NCBI GenBank assembly: GCA_963978905.1
Contig: OZ022256.1
Coordinates: 3,455,501 to 3,519,500, forward strand
Length of the DNA: 64,000 bases
Direction: 5' to 3'
Origin: Trichostrongylus colubriformis
Taxonomy: Eukaryota; Nematoda; Chromadorea; Rhabditida; Trichostrongylidae
A program made the position numbers and the translations under genes. Positions 11,701 through 26,700 of the stretch are shown here, piece after piece (the first letter of the stretch is position 1; each line of letters opens with the position of its first letter). The notes below the pieces were generated by a model that was given only the letters and a program-made list of their open reading frames with translations, was not told the origin of the DNA and made no database searches.

Positions 11701-14700
11701 TGTAAAACCATAGGTAACAACAGCGTCACGGTTACCTCGCATCTGCAGTTTTTCACTTTTGAGAGAGATTGTGCTGGATACGGATTGACGAATCGGCAAT
11801 GTCACGATTTCATTGGAGTTCACATACACATGGGGATACGAGTTGCGTGGGAGTTACTCCTGCAGTGCATATGTTCAAGATAACTTTATGATTATATTCA
11901 TTCCTGTGCATGATTCAAGGTAAAGTTTGCAATACGTTAATCATATCAAAGCATGTCAGTGTACAGCATTTAAGAAGTTAGACACGAAAGCGATGTTTCA
12001 TTGGGGCATTCGCTGTACCATTCAGTGTTCTATCCTCTCAGAAAGTGGTGTCAGTTGGCAGAAGCGCAGGGATGGAAGATCTAGATGGCTGGTGCATTAG
12101 GGCGCAAACTGGTCTATGGGGTGGAAGTACACTAGCCTCCTTAGCGCTGTCTGGATTTCGGCCTAAAAGCAAATGGATTGTTATATCGCCTACCTAGACA
12201 AGAAACTGGTTTCGATTCATCCTCACGTGTTGTAACTAATTTGGTGGATAAGTGTCCGCCTGGTTGGTACACCTTAACACTTAACATTTATTCCCGCTAT
12301 TCATCTGACATATACAGAGAAACAGACCTTCGAAACCATACAGAAGTTGCCGCCGTGTCTTCTCCTGCAAACGTCTCGATGTTCGCTTCCCATGGCATTC
12401 GTGGTGATCCAACCGATTTGCTTCCATAAAGCTTCAATTTGACATCCGCACTTCCCATGGGGTCTATCTCTTGCACTAGCTTATTCGCGTGAATCCACTT
12501 GCGCTTTATAGCAAAGAAGACGACGTATTTGAGTTTCGCACTTCCACGTACTGTCTGTTCGAAATATTGTTGCGATGTCTAAGTCGAATTCACAGCAACT
12601 TTCTTCCCATTCTTTGCTGACAATTTTTTACACGATCCCCAGCTATTTTCGTAAATATCAATGTTTCACATTCATACCATAGGGGAGGCATCACACAGAT
12701 GTGGAAGAAAGGCTGTTTGGCCTCGATCGGCATTAGTCGAGTTTTATATAGAAATCAAACATTTGTTGATACTTCACGCCGAGCTGGGCCTCAGGTTAAT
12801 CTCATGTTACCGATTTTGAGGAAGACAGTTATCTCATGATCACGATTTATAGAAAGACATGGGGTTGACCCAACATTCACAAATGAGAGATCAGTTCATT
12901 TTCTTCTCTGTTGGCTTTGAGATGTTGTCCATTGAGTTGCTATACATCCATTCAGTTTTGCGTGCATTCACTCTAAGTTCTGCCATTATTACTTGCTTCA
13001 ATGATTTTGCTGAACATCGTTTGCTAACACTCGATAGTTGTAGAGCATAAGAAAAGATCACTGGCGTAGGCGAGATTGTGAAGCGTAAAAAAGTGAAGAC
13101 AAGGATCACCTTGCCGGACACCTCTTCGAATGCCGATTTTCATTCTCTTGGGACCAAGGGACAAAGACGACCGTCCAGCAGCAACAGCTGTTTTATGATT
13201 AGGGCTATGCACTTATCCACTGCAAACCCATATAGTGCACTCCAAATAGTCTCGAACTCGTCCGTTTGCTTTTTTTTCGGACGAATTTTCCTGCTACTCC
13301 TACCCCACGATGCGCCACCGCATGAGTGCGAATTTTGGGGTTAGTTGACAGTCAAGAGGTTAGTCCATAATTGAATATGATGCGTATGTTTCAAGGAAAC
13401 TGTTAAACTTGAGACATCGATTCAGATCTTTGACTAAGTCTTCCGCGCATAAGGGGGCCAGTTATTTCATCACGCCCCATAGGATCCCTCCGGCTTCAGG
13501 TGTAGTGTTTCCCAGAATTCTGCACCAGCCTCACGAAATTCGTCTGCTGTTATTGGACGTCTCAACGAGCCACTCGGTGACAAGGGAAAGGGACTATTAT
13601 GGGGTCGGTGGAGTTGGATTTAGAACGCTGTCGCATTGGTTGCAGCCTATTGCGACGCCGTCGTTGAGGAGCCGTCGGACGTCGAAATTGGGCTATCTGT
13701 CGACTCCCATAGGCTAGTTCGTATCAAGCTATTATCTTCACTTTGTCTATCACCTTTTGCACAACTCGAACGTTGTCCTTACGAATATCATCGGTAAGTG
13801 ATCATCAAATTTGTTTGCATAAGTGAGAATGATAACGCATTAGTTAACCCAATTATTGGCTCGAATTTCTGCTTTCTTCTCCCTGTCATCAACGCCAGAG
13901 TGCGAGCAGTCGCGAGGTCTGGGGGATCTATTAGGTTAAAAGCACTCACTGAAAGTAACTGCCATAAATACTCACTTCACTATATCTTATAAAAATCTCT
14001 TTGTCACGACATCGTAATGATCTTCGATAGATTATGGTGGCTTTTTGAATACTTCCATTTCTTTTCCTCTTGGAGACACTGGGTGCTCCAAACCCTCTTC
14101 TCTATAGCCACTTCGACGTACTATTACACAAATTTAATAAATAAACTCAATAAGCTGGACTAGGATACTGATACAGTTACGTTGAACTTCGAGAAGCTAA
14201 TAACTGCCAACCTCTGAAGCATTACTGTGATTTGTTCAACTGACCACATCCATCATTGGAAAAACATAAAGATTCTGAAAATATCGAATTCTACTTTTCA
14301 CACACCATGAACAATCTTCTAAAAAAGGAGAGTTCTATAATTTGTCTGTAAACTTCAATCTATGGACGTCTAAAAGATAGAATCGGGCACAGTGTAGGAA
14401 ATATAGAATCGGGCACAGTGTAGGAAATATCAATATAGGCTGATAGACATACTTTAATACATGCATATCCGATGGAAATTCTTCATCAACTCTTATTGTA
14501 ATGTGATATCAGTAATCGGGCACAACTGCAATAAATTCATAACGCTCCGCTTTTGATCCTGAAATTGTTTAGTTTTTCGAAACCTCCTCTCGTCGTAATT
14601 TCCATGGATGGATTCGCCAGAGATTACTTGGATCGCCACACTCTTCAGTCTTTGGCCTTTATCTCCACATGCGGTGCAACAGCTGAGGTGAGAAAGCCTA

Positions 14701-17700
14701 TTAGGAGGTCTGACCCAAATCACACTGACTTTAGAATCTTTTAGTCGAGAAAACAGCGCGAAACAAACTGCATCAAATTTCGATGTTGTGATTTTAATTA
14801 GCCCCTGATTTTCGCCCCATGCTAGTAGTTACTGCCCTAAGTTGTGGCCAGAAGCTTCTGCCTTCTATGGAAAATGCAACCTGCTATCTCAGCACATGTG
14901 TCGATCCATAACACTACCAAGGCCCCTCTTGAAAATCCTCGGTTTCTAAATGGTACATTTATTTGATGGTGCAATAGATTAGTATATGTTAGAAAGCATG
15001 GAAGGCGGCATCGAGTCCGTAGGAGGACATAGCTTTTATCCACAGACTAGCATATCTGTTGCGAAACTATGCTTTAATTTTGACTCGTGGCTGAAAAAAG
15101 AGCATTGAAATACTGGCAATGATTTCAACCCGTTAATCCATACCTTTCATCCATTAGGTTGTGCCAAAGTCTTGTAGGATTTTTCCAAAAACCTCAATAC
15201 TCTTGTTTACTTTGAGACAAATCTAGGTGGTTCAGGAATACGATAGAAGGCTCTCTGAGCTTTCTAGCAAAGTATACATCGTCCCACCAGATCCCATAGG
15301 GACTGTTACAATGCCCGTAGTCGGTATCCACCAAACAACGAAACACGCGGTGTCATCGGGTCTCGTGGCACCGAAGCGACGAAAGCTTGCCACTCCTTCA
15401 GCGCTGAATTGGGCCAGGAAAGTGTGAGCTACGAAACCATGCGCCGCTGGTTCGTCAGCTTCGGCAACGGCAGGATCGACATGGAAGACAAACCACGCTC
15501 AAGGCTGTGCTATTTCTGCACGAGATGGTGATCGAGACCGTACCCGTTGCCGTATATACCCGCTAGCTTTATCAGCTTACCATCGTTGTTCGAGAAAAGC
15601 GCCGGAGAAGGTCCGTGGTCACCCTCCTCCTCCATGACAACGCCGTTGCGAAAAGTACCCAGGCCAAGCTACAGGAGCACGGCTGGGATGTCCTGCCCCA
15701 CCCGTCAAACTCTCTAGACACTGCTCCTTCTGCCTGCCACCTTCTCCTTCCTCTGAAATCCTCTCTGGCCAAGCGAAAATTCGTTGATTATGACTTTCTT
15801 GCAAAGGCGATGGCTGACTTCTTCGACTCTCAGAACCCAGAGTTCTGGGAGGAGGGAATCAACGATACCTATTAGATGGTAGAGTGTTGTCGACCACAAT
15901 GTAGAATAAGTTGTTGCCTAACTGCTGTTTGATGTAGGAAATAAGAATAAAAGTGATGAAAAACAGCGCTAGAATAGAAGGTATAAAGGAAGTGTGGGTG
16001 CAAAAAAGGAAGCAGTCACTGCTTTTCAAAATCCATCGACGCAAGCATTTTGTCTGGACGCAACCGTTGCTAATACCGAAAGTACAGTGTTCTATTCTCT
16101 GTAGTCGCACCGTCGTGAGATGTCGTGGAATCTGAATCATCTGTTGAATGGAGGGCAGGAAAATAACTAAAAGTTGTTCATTTCCAGCGAGTATATCCGA
16201 CGTTTCCCTCAAAAACCCTTCCAAGCCACTACACTATGGTCACAGGACTCTATCCAGAATCTCATGGAATCGGTAAGGTTATGTCAAATGCAAAAAGAGC
16301 TCGGAGGCTTCACAGTACGCCAGTCAAAGCTGGTCGTGGGTTATCTTTGTCTATATGGAACAAACAAGAATCTCTTCTCTCACTCGGTCAAGCTTTGATG
16401 AAAACCAATCCTAGGTCACATTTTGGCACTGGCATTCAGATTTTTGAAAGAACTCCCACGGCAGAATATGACGTAGCGATAGCAAAATTTCATAATAAAC
16501 TGCGAACGGAAGGAAATCGACAATCTAATCAGAGTAGGACGCGCTTTCAATGGACTAGTGAGATCAGCGTACGGTTATACATCGAGAGACTTTCGCAGCT
16601 CGATTGCATCTCAAGTGAAGGCACAGTACTGCGCAAATAAGACAGTATAAGTGATGGGGAAATGGTTGAGGCTAACCAACCGATATCGTTGAAGTCCATA
16701 TCGCATAACTCCTCATTGTGATAAGTGCAGTACTGAGCGTTAGCTCAATTGGTATCTACAAATACCTATCACTGCGACTGCAAATTGTACCGCTGAACAA
16801 GGCTCCCAGGCTCCCTTTCGGAGGTCCAGGGATTTGCTGTCGAAACCCTTGTTACAATGATACCGACGATCAATGTAAATGGATCACCAGTGAACTGTGT
16901 TTATCCACTGTCAATTATACACTTTGGCTGAAGTGGTCACTATTGCGAGTTTAAACTGTCCACTTCCTGAACATCATGCACTACTATTTGGAAATTTGCA
17001 TGTTCAAGCGGTCGATAGCCATTATAACTACAGATTACGTATAAAATGAGTCACTTGCTTTGCTATTACAAATCTAGGGCGTATCTTCATCGTTCATGCA
17101 GAGTGCAGTATCAAAAAACATGCACGTTATTCGGAACACTAAGCCATTTAGCCGTCGATACATCACCAACTGATATCAGAACAGAAACAAAATATGTTTA
17201 TTCAGTGGAATTGAGCATCACGCGTTTTCACTATAGCGATCATATTGTAGAAGTAAGCGGTGTACCGGATTTGAGCTCATCCACTTTCTAATGGCTCTTA
17301 CAAGCCTCCATAAGCCGTTATCGTCTACGATAAGTCACCAGTCACGTCACCGTTCCCTGCAATACCTGGGATGTGAACATTCCACTGTCACTGGAAAAGC
17401 GAAACGGATTCTGCGACACTTGCTTTTTTAGGCTCTTTATCGAATCTTATCAACCGATATCAATCCGGATCACCCGCTACTAATGTCTCGCTCCCACGTC
17501 TTAAAACATTTATGAATAGCAATGCTGTGAGACAAGCTGAAAAAGCGAAACGAAGCTCGCGACCCTTGCATTGTGACTTCTTCTTTCGAATCTAATTAAT
17601 CATTATCATGTCCGATCACCCATCATTAGTATCCCGCAAAACACCTGTGAATGTCAGCGCTCTAGGATCCCATTAAGAGGTGTAACGATAAAATTATAAA

Positions 17701-20700
17701 GAGTAGGGCAAGCACATACCACAGATGCTCGGGGATCTGGCAAAAGCTGACGTCTGCGATCACGTTCACAAATGGGGTCAGCAAGAGGAATGGGATTTAT
17801 CTTATTGAGGTACTGGTCATTTTGTGCTTAATTTCTTCTCACTTGTGTGTTACTCAGAATTCCTGCTCTCGTCTTCAACAACTGAGCAAAATGTCTATAA
17901 AGGTGCGATCGAGTAATTTCTTCTCTATCGCCTCGCAACTACAGCTGTATAGCCTCCTTTCGATCAAGCTCCACTTTTCTTCAACTCACTTGTGCATGAA
18001 ACCCACTCAAACAAGACTACACTGGACAAGAGGCTTGAAATTCATCCATGGAAAGATCAGTCACATCCTCCCGAAGGCGGCTCTGTGGAGTAGCCGCCGC
18101 TCGAAGAGTAAAAGACTTGAGTGTCCGGCTGTCCATTACTCAGCAATGCCTCCCGATATGCTGCCAACGTGGTTTATTTCGTTTGCAAGTCCTGTCGTCC
18201 GCAATACCACTCAAAATCTTTTCGATTCCGCTGTTTAACGATAGTGATACTTGGGAATTTCTTCGATATGATATCTTTGAAAATGGAGCAGGGAGGAATG
18301 CACTTTTGCGACGTCGCACAGGAACCAGACGGCAGCGCTCGGTCAGCACCGTGATGGATGACCCGTAGCTCCTCTGCGCCCTTTTTTCACACATATTCTC
18401 TAGGAGGAGTATGTCTTGGTGAGTGTTTGAAAAAGAATATTACCAACATTGTGCTTCAGTGGATAATACTGTTTACGATCCCCAAATCTCAGATAAAATG
18501 GAAAACATGAAAAAAACAGTTCAAGGAGGATACTACAAAGGCGATCCGGTACGAGCTCTTCGTATACACATTACCTTGCAAGTCTGATCTTATTCTATCA
18601 ACCCAGATTCTCAACCTTTAACTATCTGCAGATTTGGAATATTTACAAACGCCATGGCGGTAGAACGGCGTGCATCTTCTGGTCAGGCTGCGCCCACAAC
18701 ATCTCAGGTGCCCTTTTTCGTCTCTGTCCCCTTTAAGTACATATCTATAGACTTTTTGCAGGACGTCCAGATATCTCACCACCGTACAATAAAGGTCTAC
18801 CATTTCGGCATCGTTTTGACATGGTAGGTTGCCTTAAATAGCGGAAGAAGCGCTGATTTGGTATTCAATAAGAGGAACTGTATTGCTTCAGCTAAATCGA
18901 AACATTAGGGAAATACTGTGTCACACGATTCGCAGAGAAAGATGGATTGAAGCACACCAGCAAGTGCTACAGTGTGCAACAGTGTCAATCACGACCGCGT
19001 ATGACAGATCCGCTTGACTTCAAATGATGCTCACTGATGCTACGGTCTCATACCTGGTGTTTTTTGGCCGCATCACTTAATTTTTTCACCGTGTTCGGCT
19101 AGCGTTGCGTTTTTCCAACGTGCAGCAAAGTTGTCTTTGAAGAAGTCAGATATCTACATGAAAAAGGGAAATACTGCTCGAACATCGTCAGCATACCCCA
19201 AGCCCTGATATATAGCCAATTCGTACTTCACTCAGAGATTTCCATAACATCGAGAGATTCCGCTGCGAAGCGAAACGGGAGTATAGTTTTTTAGCAAAGA
19301 ATGCTCCACCAGAATGACTCTGAACACGTTCGACAGTAGTTAAAGCACCTTAGCAATGTTCACGATCATTTCAGATTCTGAATTGGTTGCTGCAACCGGA
19401 ATCCACCCGCCCCGGACTTATAACCGCTTATCTGGATCAGCCCGATAGTGCGGGGCACTATTATGCAGATGTAAGTGGCAAGTACTCTTCCTCACTAGCC
19501 TTATATAATGCTTTCAGATATTTAGGTCAGTTATCAACTCACTCAGTTGGATAATGACCTGCGATATCTAATTCAGCGACTCGACGCTGAAGACCTTTTG
19601 CCATGTATCAACCTTGTCCTTGTGTCAGATCAGGGTTGGTCTTATCGCTGTATTAATAAAGTTAGAGATCTGCAAAGAAATTCCACTTCAGGGATGCAGA
19701 AATTAAATAACACCCATTACCTCTCGCAACTTATCCCTGACCAGAATGTTCTCACAGCATCTGGTGTCATCGGAAGAGTACATAAGTACAAGTCAGGTGG
19801 GAGTAAGGAAGTTTGGAAACTGTTGCATGTTTACTCGAACAGTAGGTCCTGTGCACTTTTCCGAGCATTTCGCAACTCTTGGAAGGAACTGATCTCGAAA
19901 TTCTGGATCCAACCCGCTACCCGCTGCCTCAGCGGAACTCGGGTAATGGCATTCCGTAACTCGCGTAAGGCCAGTGGCGCAGATTGCGCCGCATTTTACG
20001 GGCATTTGTAATTTAGTTTCGTTTAGCAGATTTGAAGGGCAGATCAAATGGCCACGGTGACCTGAGAGCCTTCCCTTGTAAGGTTTTCAGCGAATTTTAA
20101 TCTGTGTTTCGTCATCATCATTCACATTGAGCCACTTACTCCTATTCCCCTCGGACCTGTAGGCGCATCTGAATTAAAATCATAGCCCAGAAAAGCTTGG
20201 GAAAAATCCCCGTTTCACTCAAGGCGCGATTTCAAAAAGTATACTCCGTGCAGAGCGGCGAGATGGCTGGACCAAGCATTACGAGTGTCATATCCCGAAG
20301 CTTATACTCTGAACAATATCACAACCTTTACCATACTCGTATCATGAATCCATAGCCATCTTCGACGGGCAGTATCATCTTCCCATGATATTGGCTTCAG
20401 TCTGTATTTACTGCGGCCGCATTTCTTATTCCTAGCTGCTTGGGTGTGGCTTTCGAGAGTTCTAATTGTAGAAAGCTCCTGATTTTTACAGTTCGCTCAA
20501 GTTCACATCATTGCGTGTGGCATTGCGATGTAGCCAGCGGTGTTCATAGCGTCTCACGCAGCAGTTTTATGATGGACCCGTTAGAAAATCATGCCAAAGA
20601 TCGCACAGCTTGATGCCACATAAGCTTCTTCGGAAGAATCCTTCTTCGGGCCACCTTTACAGCGTGGTGATACTCAGGCACTCTGAAGCTCGGCTTGATG

Positions 20701-23700
20701 TGTCTCGGCTTGATGAACTATTAGGGATCACGGGTTCCAACAATACAAGACAGATCGATGATCCAGTCATAGTTAAGTGAAGTATGCTGCTGCAATAAAC
20801 AAAAGAGGAAAAAAGTTGTTCCGGCTTTGCAGTCATTGAGCTTGTTTGATGACATGTGGTCGACTCCAACGGATCAGTATTTCTGCTCTAAAGCATGTAA
20901 AGTTTCTGTTATCTCGTTGTAAGGAATGCAGGAACTGCTTGGAGCGTAAATGGCGGCTCTCAGGAAAGTGCACATAAGAACGCCCACAATCAAATTCATC
21001 ATTCACCCGGGATGGAGAATTTTCCTCCGCAGTAGATCTACAAAGTCGTGGATTAGTTTTGCGATGTTCCTTCAACAGGAGCCCTGTAAAGAAGGACCCG
21101 TGATTTTTTTTTGTTTCTAATATGCAGAATCAGATGAATTCCATATGAACATGTAATAATACTGCTTTCGATTTCCTCATAATAACAGTTCATCACGTGC
21201 GACCTGCAAAACGAACTCAATAGGTTCCTTTCTATTATGATATAAAATTGAGTTCATTACTTTGTTCAGATGCCAATGTGGATGATTTAATGAAACCGTT
21301 CGCGTGTGAAAAAGGGAATCGATGGAAGGTGTTTAGCAGAAATAGCATGCCGACGAGAAAGCACTATCAGAAGACAGCAAGGGTCGGTGACATCATCGTG
21401 CAAGGAGAGCCCGGCACGTCTTTTTACTCGTAAGTGTCTAGGAACAACAAAATCGTACGTGTAACATTGCTATTCTATTCCAGCTATCCATCATGGGACT
21501 TGCGTTTGTATGGTGATCATGGATACGACTTCATCAATCCCACCATGCATACCATCTTCTTCGCCATGGGTCCCTCGATCAAGAAAGGAGTGGTGGTCCC
21601 TGGTTTTCAGATCATCGAGTACTTCAACTTGTTTTTGGGTGAGCTGAACCGTAGTAGTGCAGTCATGTGCGAGAAAAATTCTTAAACTTGAGCTACCATA
21701 ACAAAAATTCATGATATAACATTGCTGGGTTGTGGCTAATAAACTGGCGCCATGGTGATATATGGAGTGGCGACAGGAGTCAAAACGGGCCCGGGGAGAG
21801 GTTCATAGCTTGTTGTTGTACGAAACTGCCATGAAAAAGTGCGCCAATAAGAAGGATACGGCTTCTGCGTCATTCACCTATATGTTAGCTTGTAACTTTC
21901 TTTCTTTAAGTAAGCTATCCAATATTTTCAATCGAAAATTATCTACAGTAGTCAGCCACTAAACTAACATAACATAACTGTCGTCGATTTCGTACAAATC
22001 TTGAGCGAAATTACAGATCTGCTCGGTGTGTCTGAGAATGTGCCCAACAATAGAACCGTTGGTCTACTGGATGGTATTCTGACCAATCCACCGCAACGAA
22101 GCCCACGGCTTCGTTTTCCGTTTCTTCCGCTATTGTAAGATAGATTATAGATTAGAAAACATGCGAAGATACGATTATGTTATATTTTGGTCTTAAGGAC
22201 GACTTGGGATTATCCAATTTCCACCTCACTGGAATTCCAAAACAGTGGTACTGGGTCAGCAAACCCTGCAGGTGCTCAGATCCCTCCGATGTGCATGAGT
22301 GTCAGCGTCGATCTAATAGAGTCTCCCGACGTGCTCCTCAGTTTTAATCTTCCTTGTATCAATTGTAGGCAATCATATACGGCATGGTTGATCCGTTGGT
22401 GATAAAAGTACTTATTCAGCACATTCGTCGCATATCCCGTTTGGCGTTTGAAACTTCCCATGCCCCTTGCAACGCTTTCATATCAGTTCCGAGATAGTCG
22501 AGAGGGTAGCCTCGACTCGAAAGCTCCCACGCTTTCGAGTGGAAGGGAGCAATGCAATTTCTACGGTTGAGAATGGCGTTGGAAACAATAATCGCGGGGT
22601 TTTCGTAAAAATTCGGTCATCGCACGATGCGATGTTTATGTAACATGCTAATGATCCCGACCATCTTTCACAATGAAGGCGTATGTGTCGCAAGAGCGAG
22701 AAGAAGGAAGAGGAAGAAGACTAGGTGTTACAGGGATGACTCGAGTGAAAGGAAAAAGGAAGCAAACGAAGTCTTGGAAACCTACTAGAAAGCAATTTTT
22801 CACCTATCACGTCAGCGAGAGGTGCAACAGTACGCTCAACGCGAATATGACCCGCAACGACACGTTGCTTTGATCATTTTTTCTGCGTTGTAGCCACAAA
22901 AGATGAAAATTACTTCGTATGACTGGAAAAAACCCGAAATGAAATTTTGGAATATATCATGTTTTATTTGGAAGAGATCTTGTCTAAGAAACTTCTCAGA
23001 TGTGAGTCTAATTTAGTGACTGTTCTAACAACGGGTTCTCCGTTGGTCCAAGCTGTCGTTCGTGCTCTCTTAAAGTGAAGGTGAGGGTGAGCTCTCGTAG
23101 AGGTTCGACGGCAAATAAACTTTTTCATTGCAGGGTCCAGTACTAGCTAAGCTGATGTGCCTGGAGCCGCAACGAATGCCTTTCCAAATATTGTCAAAGC
23201 CTACACTTTGCTACCGGGATTATTGCGGAAACACGTTGATAACTGACCGAGAAAGAAGTGAGACTCTGAGTGTACCAGCTTTTCATCTAATAGTGCACCT
23301 CGGCTTTTCAGATGCACCGGTTGGAATTTCCGAGGTTCTAACAACAAACAGTGTTGACCGCTTCGCCAGAGAGTTTTGCTACTCCGTGAACTCAAAATAT
23401 GGCGGGCTCTGCGGTAATCACACGGAAGGGGAAGGATCAACATTCAGAAGTCTCTCTGCAGATGCTGGTTCAGGTAACTTTTTCATTTTACAGCTGTGTG
23501 GCTATTGGAACACGCGAGTGAGCGTAGCGAGGGAGCCATATACGCCCCGTTACCCTAAACCGGGCCATTTTTGCCTCTGGGACCAGCAGTCCAATGGTCC
23601 CAGGGGAGTTTTTTCGCGGAGAGGAACGCGTCCCCCCGCCCCCTCAGGAGGTGAACGCGGTGAGGGAGCCGCGCGCGATGGGTTACGGTGGCCGCGCCCA

Positions 23701-26700
23701 TTTCAAAGTACATCACGCACACGGCGGTGCGATAGAACAGGGGTGCCCCACGCGGCCGGAATAAGACTCCCACTAAGGAGAAATATTCCAGGTTAGGCAG
23801 CCGCGCTCAATTAAAATTGCGCCGCGCGCATGACGTGCGATGGTGTTGCACGACACACTTATAATTGAGCGCGGCCAGGGGTGCTCCATACGGCCGAAAT
23901 AAGGCCCCATGAGCGAATTTCTGGGTACTGTGGCCGCATTTAGTCCAAATGCATCGCGTACGCGGCGATTAATGGAGTGTGACTCGGCGACAGTAATCCT
24001 CGAATAATTCTGGTCAGAGGTGCTCTATAAGGCCGGAAGAAGGCTCCCGTCATGGCGTGGAGAATTCCTCCAAAAATATAGCCGGAAAAATAGGGAAAAA
24101 TTCAATAACCCCTAAAGTGCATTTTGCATTTTTTTTGCCCTTGCATTTTTTATATTAGGTTGTTCCAAAAGTCTTGTCATATTTTTCCAAAAAAAATCAG
24201 TAACTCTTGTTCACTTCGAGGCAGGTCCAGGCGGTTCAGGAATATGATAGAACGTTCCCTAAGCTTTCTAGGAAAATTCATATTGACCCACCAGATCCCG
24301 TGGAGAGAGCTACAATGCCCGTTGTCGATACCCACCCAACTCGCGGTGTCATCTATTATGAGCGGTCTTGCGGCACCAAAACGACGAAAGCTTGCCACTC
24401 CATCAGCGCTGCATTGGGCAAAGATGTGTGAGCTAGGAGACCGTGCACCGCTGGTTCATCAGCTTCAGCAACGGCGAGATTGACATGAAAGACAAACCAC
24501 GCTTGGGACTGTGCTGGTTCTGGGACGCGGAAGGAATGCTTTTCCGCGAGGTGCTGGTACAAGGCAAGACAGTCACCGCTACCGTATGCACCCACCAGCT
24601 CCAGCAGTTCGTCGTCGCTGTTCGAGAAAAGCGCCGAAAAAGGTCCGCGGTCACCCTCCTACATGACGACGCCCGCTCCAATTTCCTCCGATTTCGCGAA
24701 AAGTGCCCAGGCCAAGCTACAGGAGCTCGGCTGGGATATCCTGCCCCACCCGCCATACACTCCAGACATTGCCCTTTCTGACCAACACCTTACCCATCCT
24801 CTCGAATCCTTCCTGGCTAAGAGAAAATTCCTTGATTATGACTTGCTTGCGAAGGCGATCGCTGACTTCTTCGACTCTCAGAACCCAGAGTTCTGGGAGG
24901 AGGGAATCAACGATTTTCCTATAAAGTAGCAGAGGGTTGCCGATAACAATGGTCACTACGTTGTTGCCTAATTGTTATTTTTTGGACGAAAAAAAATAAA
25001 AAGTGAGATCGAAAAAAAATATGACAAGACTTTTGGAACAACCTAATATATGCTTCGCCTCAGATAACTCGTCCAATCGGCAGAAAACTCTTCCTACAGA
25101 GAATTTACATACAGAAACAGTGTTACAGACACAGAACAGATCTATAACGGGCGAATAAGACTCCATTTTACAGAAATAGCCTCAGAGACACGGGAAAAAT
25201 CAGGAAAAAATGGAATAATACCATATAAAGGACAGGAATCTCGAAAAACACATTCTTAGTGTGCTACTGACCAATAGCGGTCCGAACAAGACCCCATTCA
25301 CCGGAAATAGCCTCAGAGAGACGGAAAAATTTGGAAAAACGGAATAATACCAAATAGAGGACGGAGATGAGCAAAAAGACGTTTCCGATTTGCCCCGCCT
25401 ACGAAAACTCGTCCGATTCGGCAACTCGCCCTCCTTCATGGCGGAGTGTTTCACGCTGTAGCTCTTGAAGACCCACATCGCGATAGCTTGAGTGAGCCCA
25501 CACCACCCTCACACTCCCGTGGAGGATTCGTCGACTAAGATCGAATTTTCCGAAATTCCCATCGAGCATTTCTGTGCGTTCCCTTTCCCTTCGAGGAAGC
25601 TTTTGGACCGATAAGGGATGAGATAATCTCTGAAAAGGTCTAACTATAAGCTTGTATATTATACTATAGAAGATCCATCATATTAGGTTGTGAGGAGAGT
25701 TTCGACCACTTTTTCGCGTTCACAAGATAAATTTAAATATCAGAGCGCGTCATCACGAATCAGCTGAGACATTGTGCTCCTCAGGTAGGCGAAAAATTGC
25801 TTTTTCAAATATATGATTTCTTTGGAATGCCACAAGATTTTCGAATTACCAGGGAATTTCCAAAGTACTGCGAAAATGGCATTTCTGAGATGACTTCATT
25901 TCACGAGTTCTTGTTTAGCCGAGTCCCAGCGAAGGTGACCAAATGTGAATGCTGCAAGAGGAGGGGGTGAAGCATTGGATGGAACACTTTGTCCCTGAGA
26001 AGTGCAGAAATTAGAAAGAGTTGCTCGAATTTTCGATTGACCAAATCGCTTTAACTAAAATGGCAGAAAGCGATGAGCGTCCATACTTGCAGGGGATGGT
26101 CACAAGTATTGGTCCTCAACAAGCAATCTTAGTTGATTACCTCAAGTAGCTTTGATTTGGAAGATGGAAAATTCCAAAAAATGGGTGCCGCGGGACTCCT
26201 CACGGCAGTTATGCGCAAGCGCATTTTTCACAAATCCTCGCCCAGTAATCGAAGCAGTTGCAGGCTGAAGCCTTCACTCGTCTATCATATTTATCAGATC
26301 TAGCGCTAACTAAGCTCCACTTTCCCAAACATCTGGAGAGCTCCTTCAGTAGCAGTGTGTTCAGAAAGAGGGGCGATTTGGAGTCGATTTTTTTCATTTC
26401 GCGCAATATAAATCATCAGCCCTTCATAAAATTGAAATATGCATGTAATTTGGAAATGATATCTTTAGGCAAACTAAAGAGATAAATCTCAAGAGATCAA
26501 GGGGAAATTTCAGCCCTCTTCTAGCAGACCTCACTGAATCACTTATGAAACTCGAATATTCGAAGGGAGCTAAGGCCATCTAAAGTGATCTTAAGACACC
26601 TTATAAGTACATGGATGATTAGTTAGTCATACATAACACCAGTGAGTCGGCCATTGAAAGTAGACTCAACTAAGTTCACAAGAACCTATTAGATTTAATG

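Noticed and set aside
16236..16640. 134-codon open frame starting inside an ENPP exon
   Set aside because: Its first residues are true ENPP exon 4, but it reads through a consensus donor at 16273 into intron sequence with no family similarity.
25080..25400. Possible CRISPR-like regular repeats
   Set aside because: The units are long, diverged and without unique spacers; this is eukaryotic satellite-like DNA.
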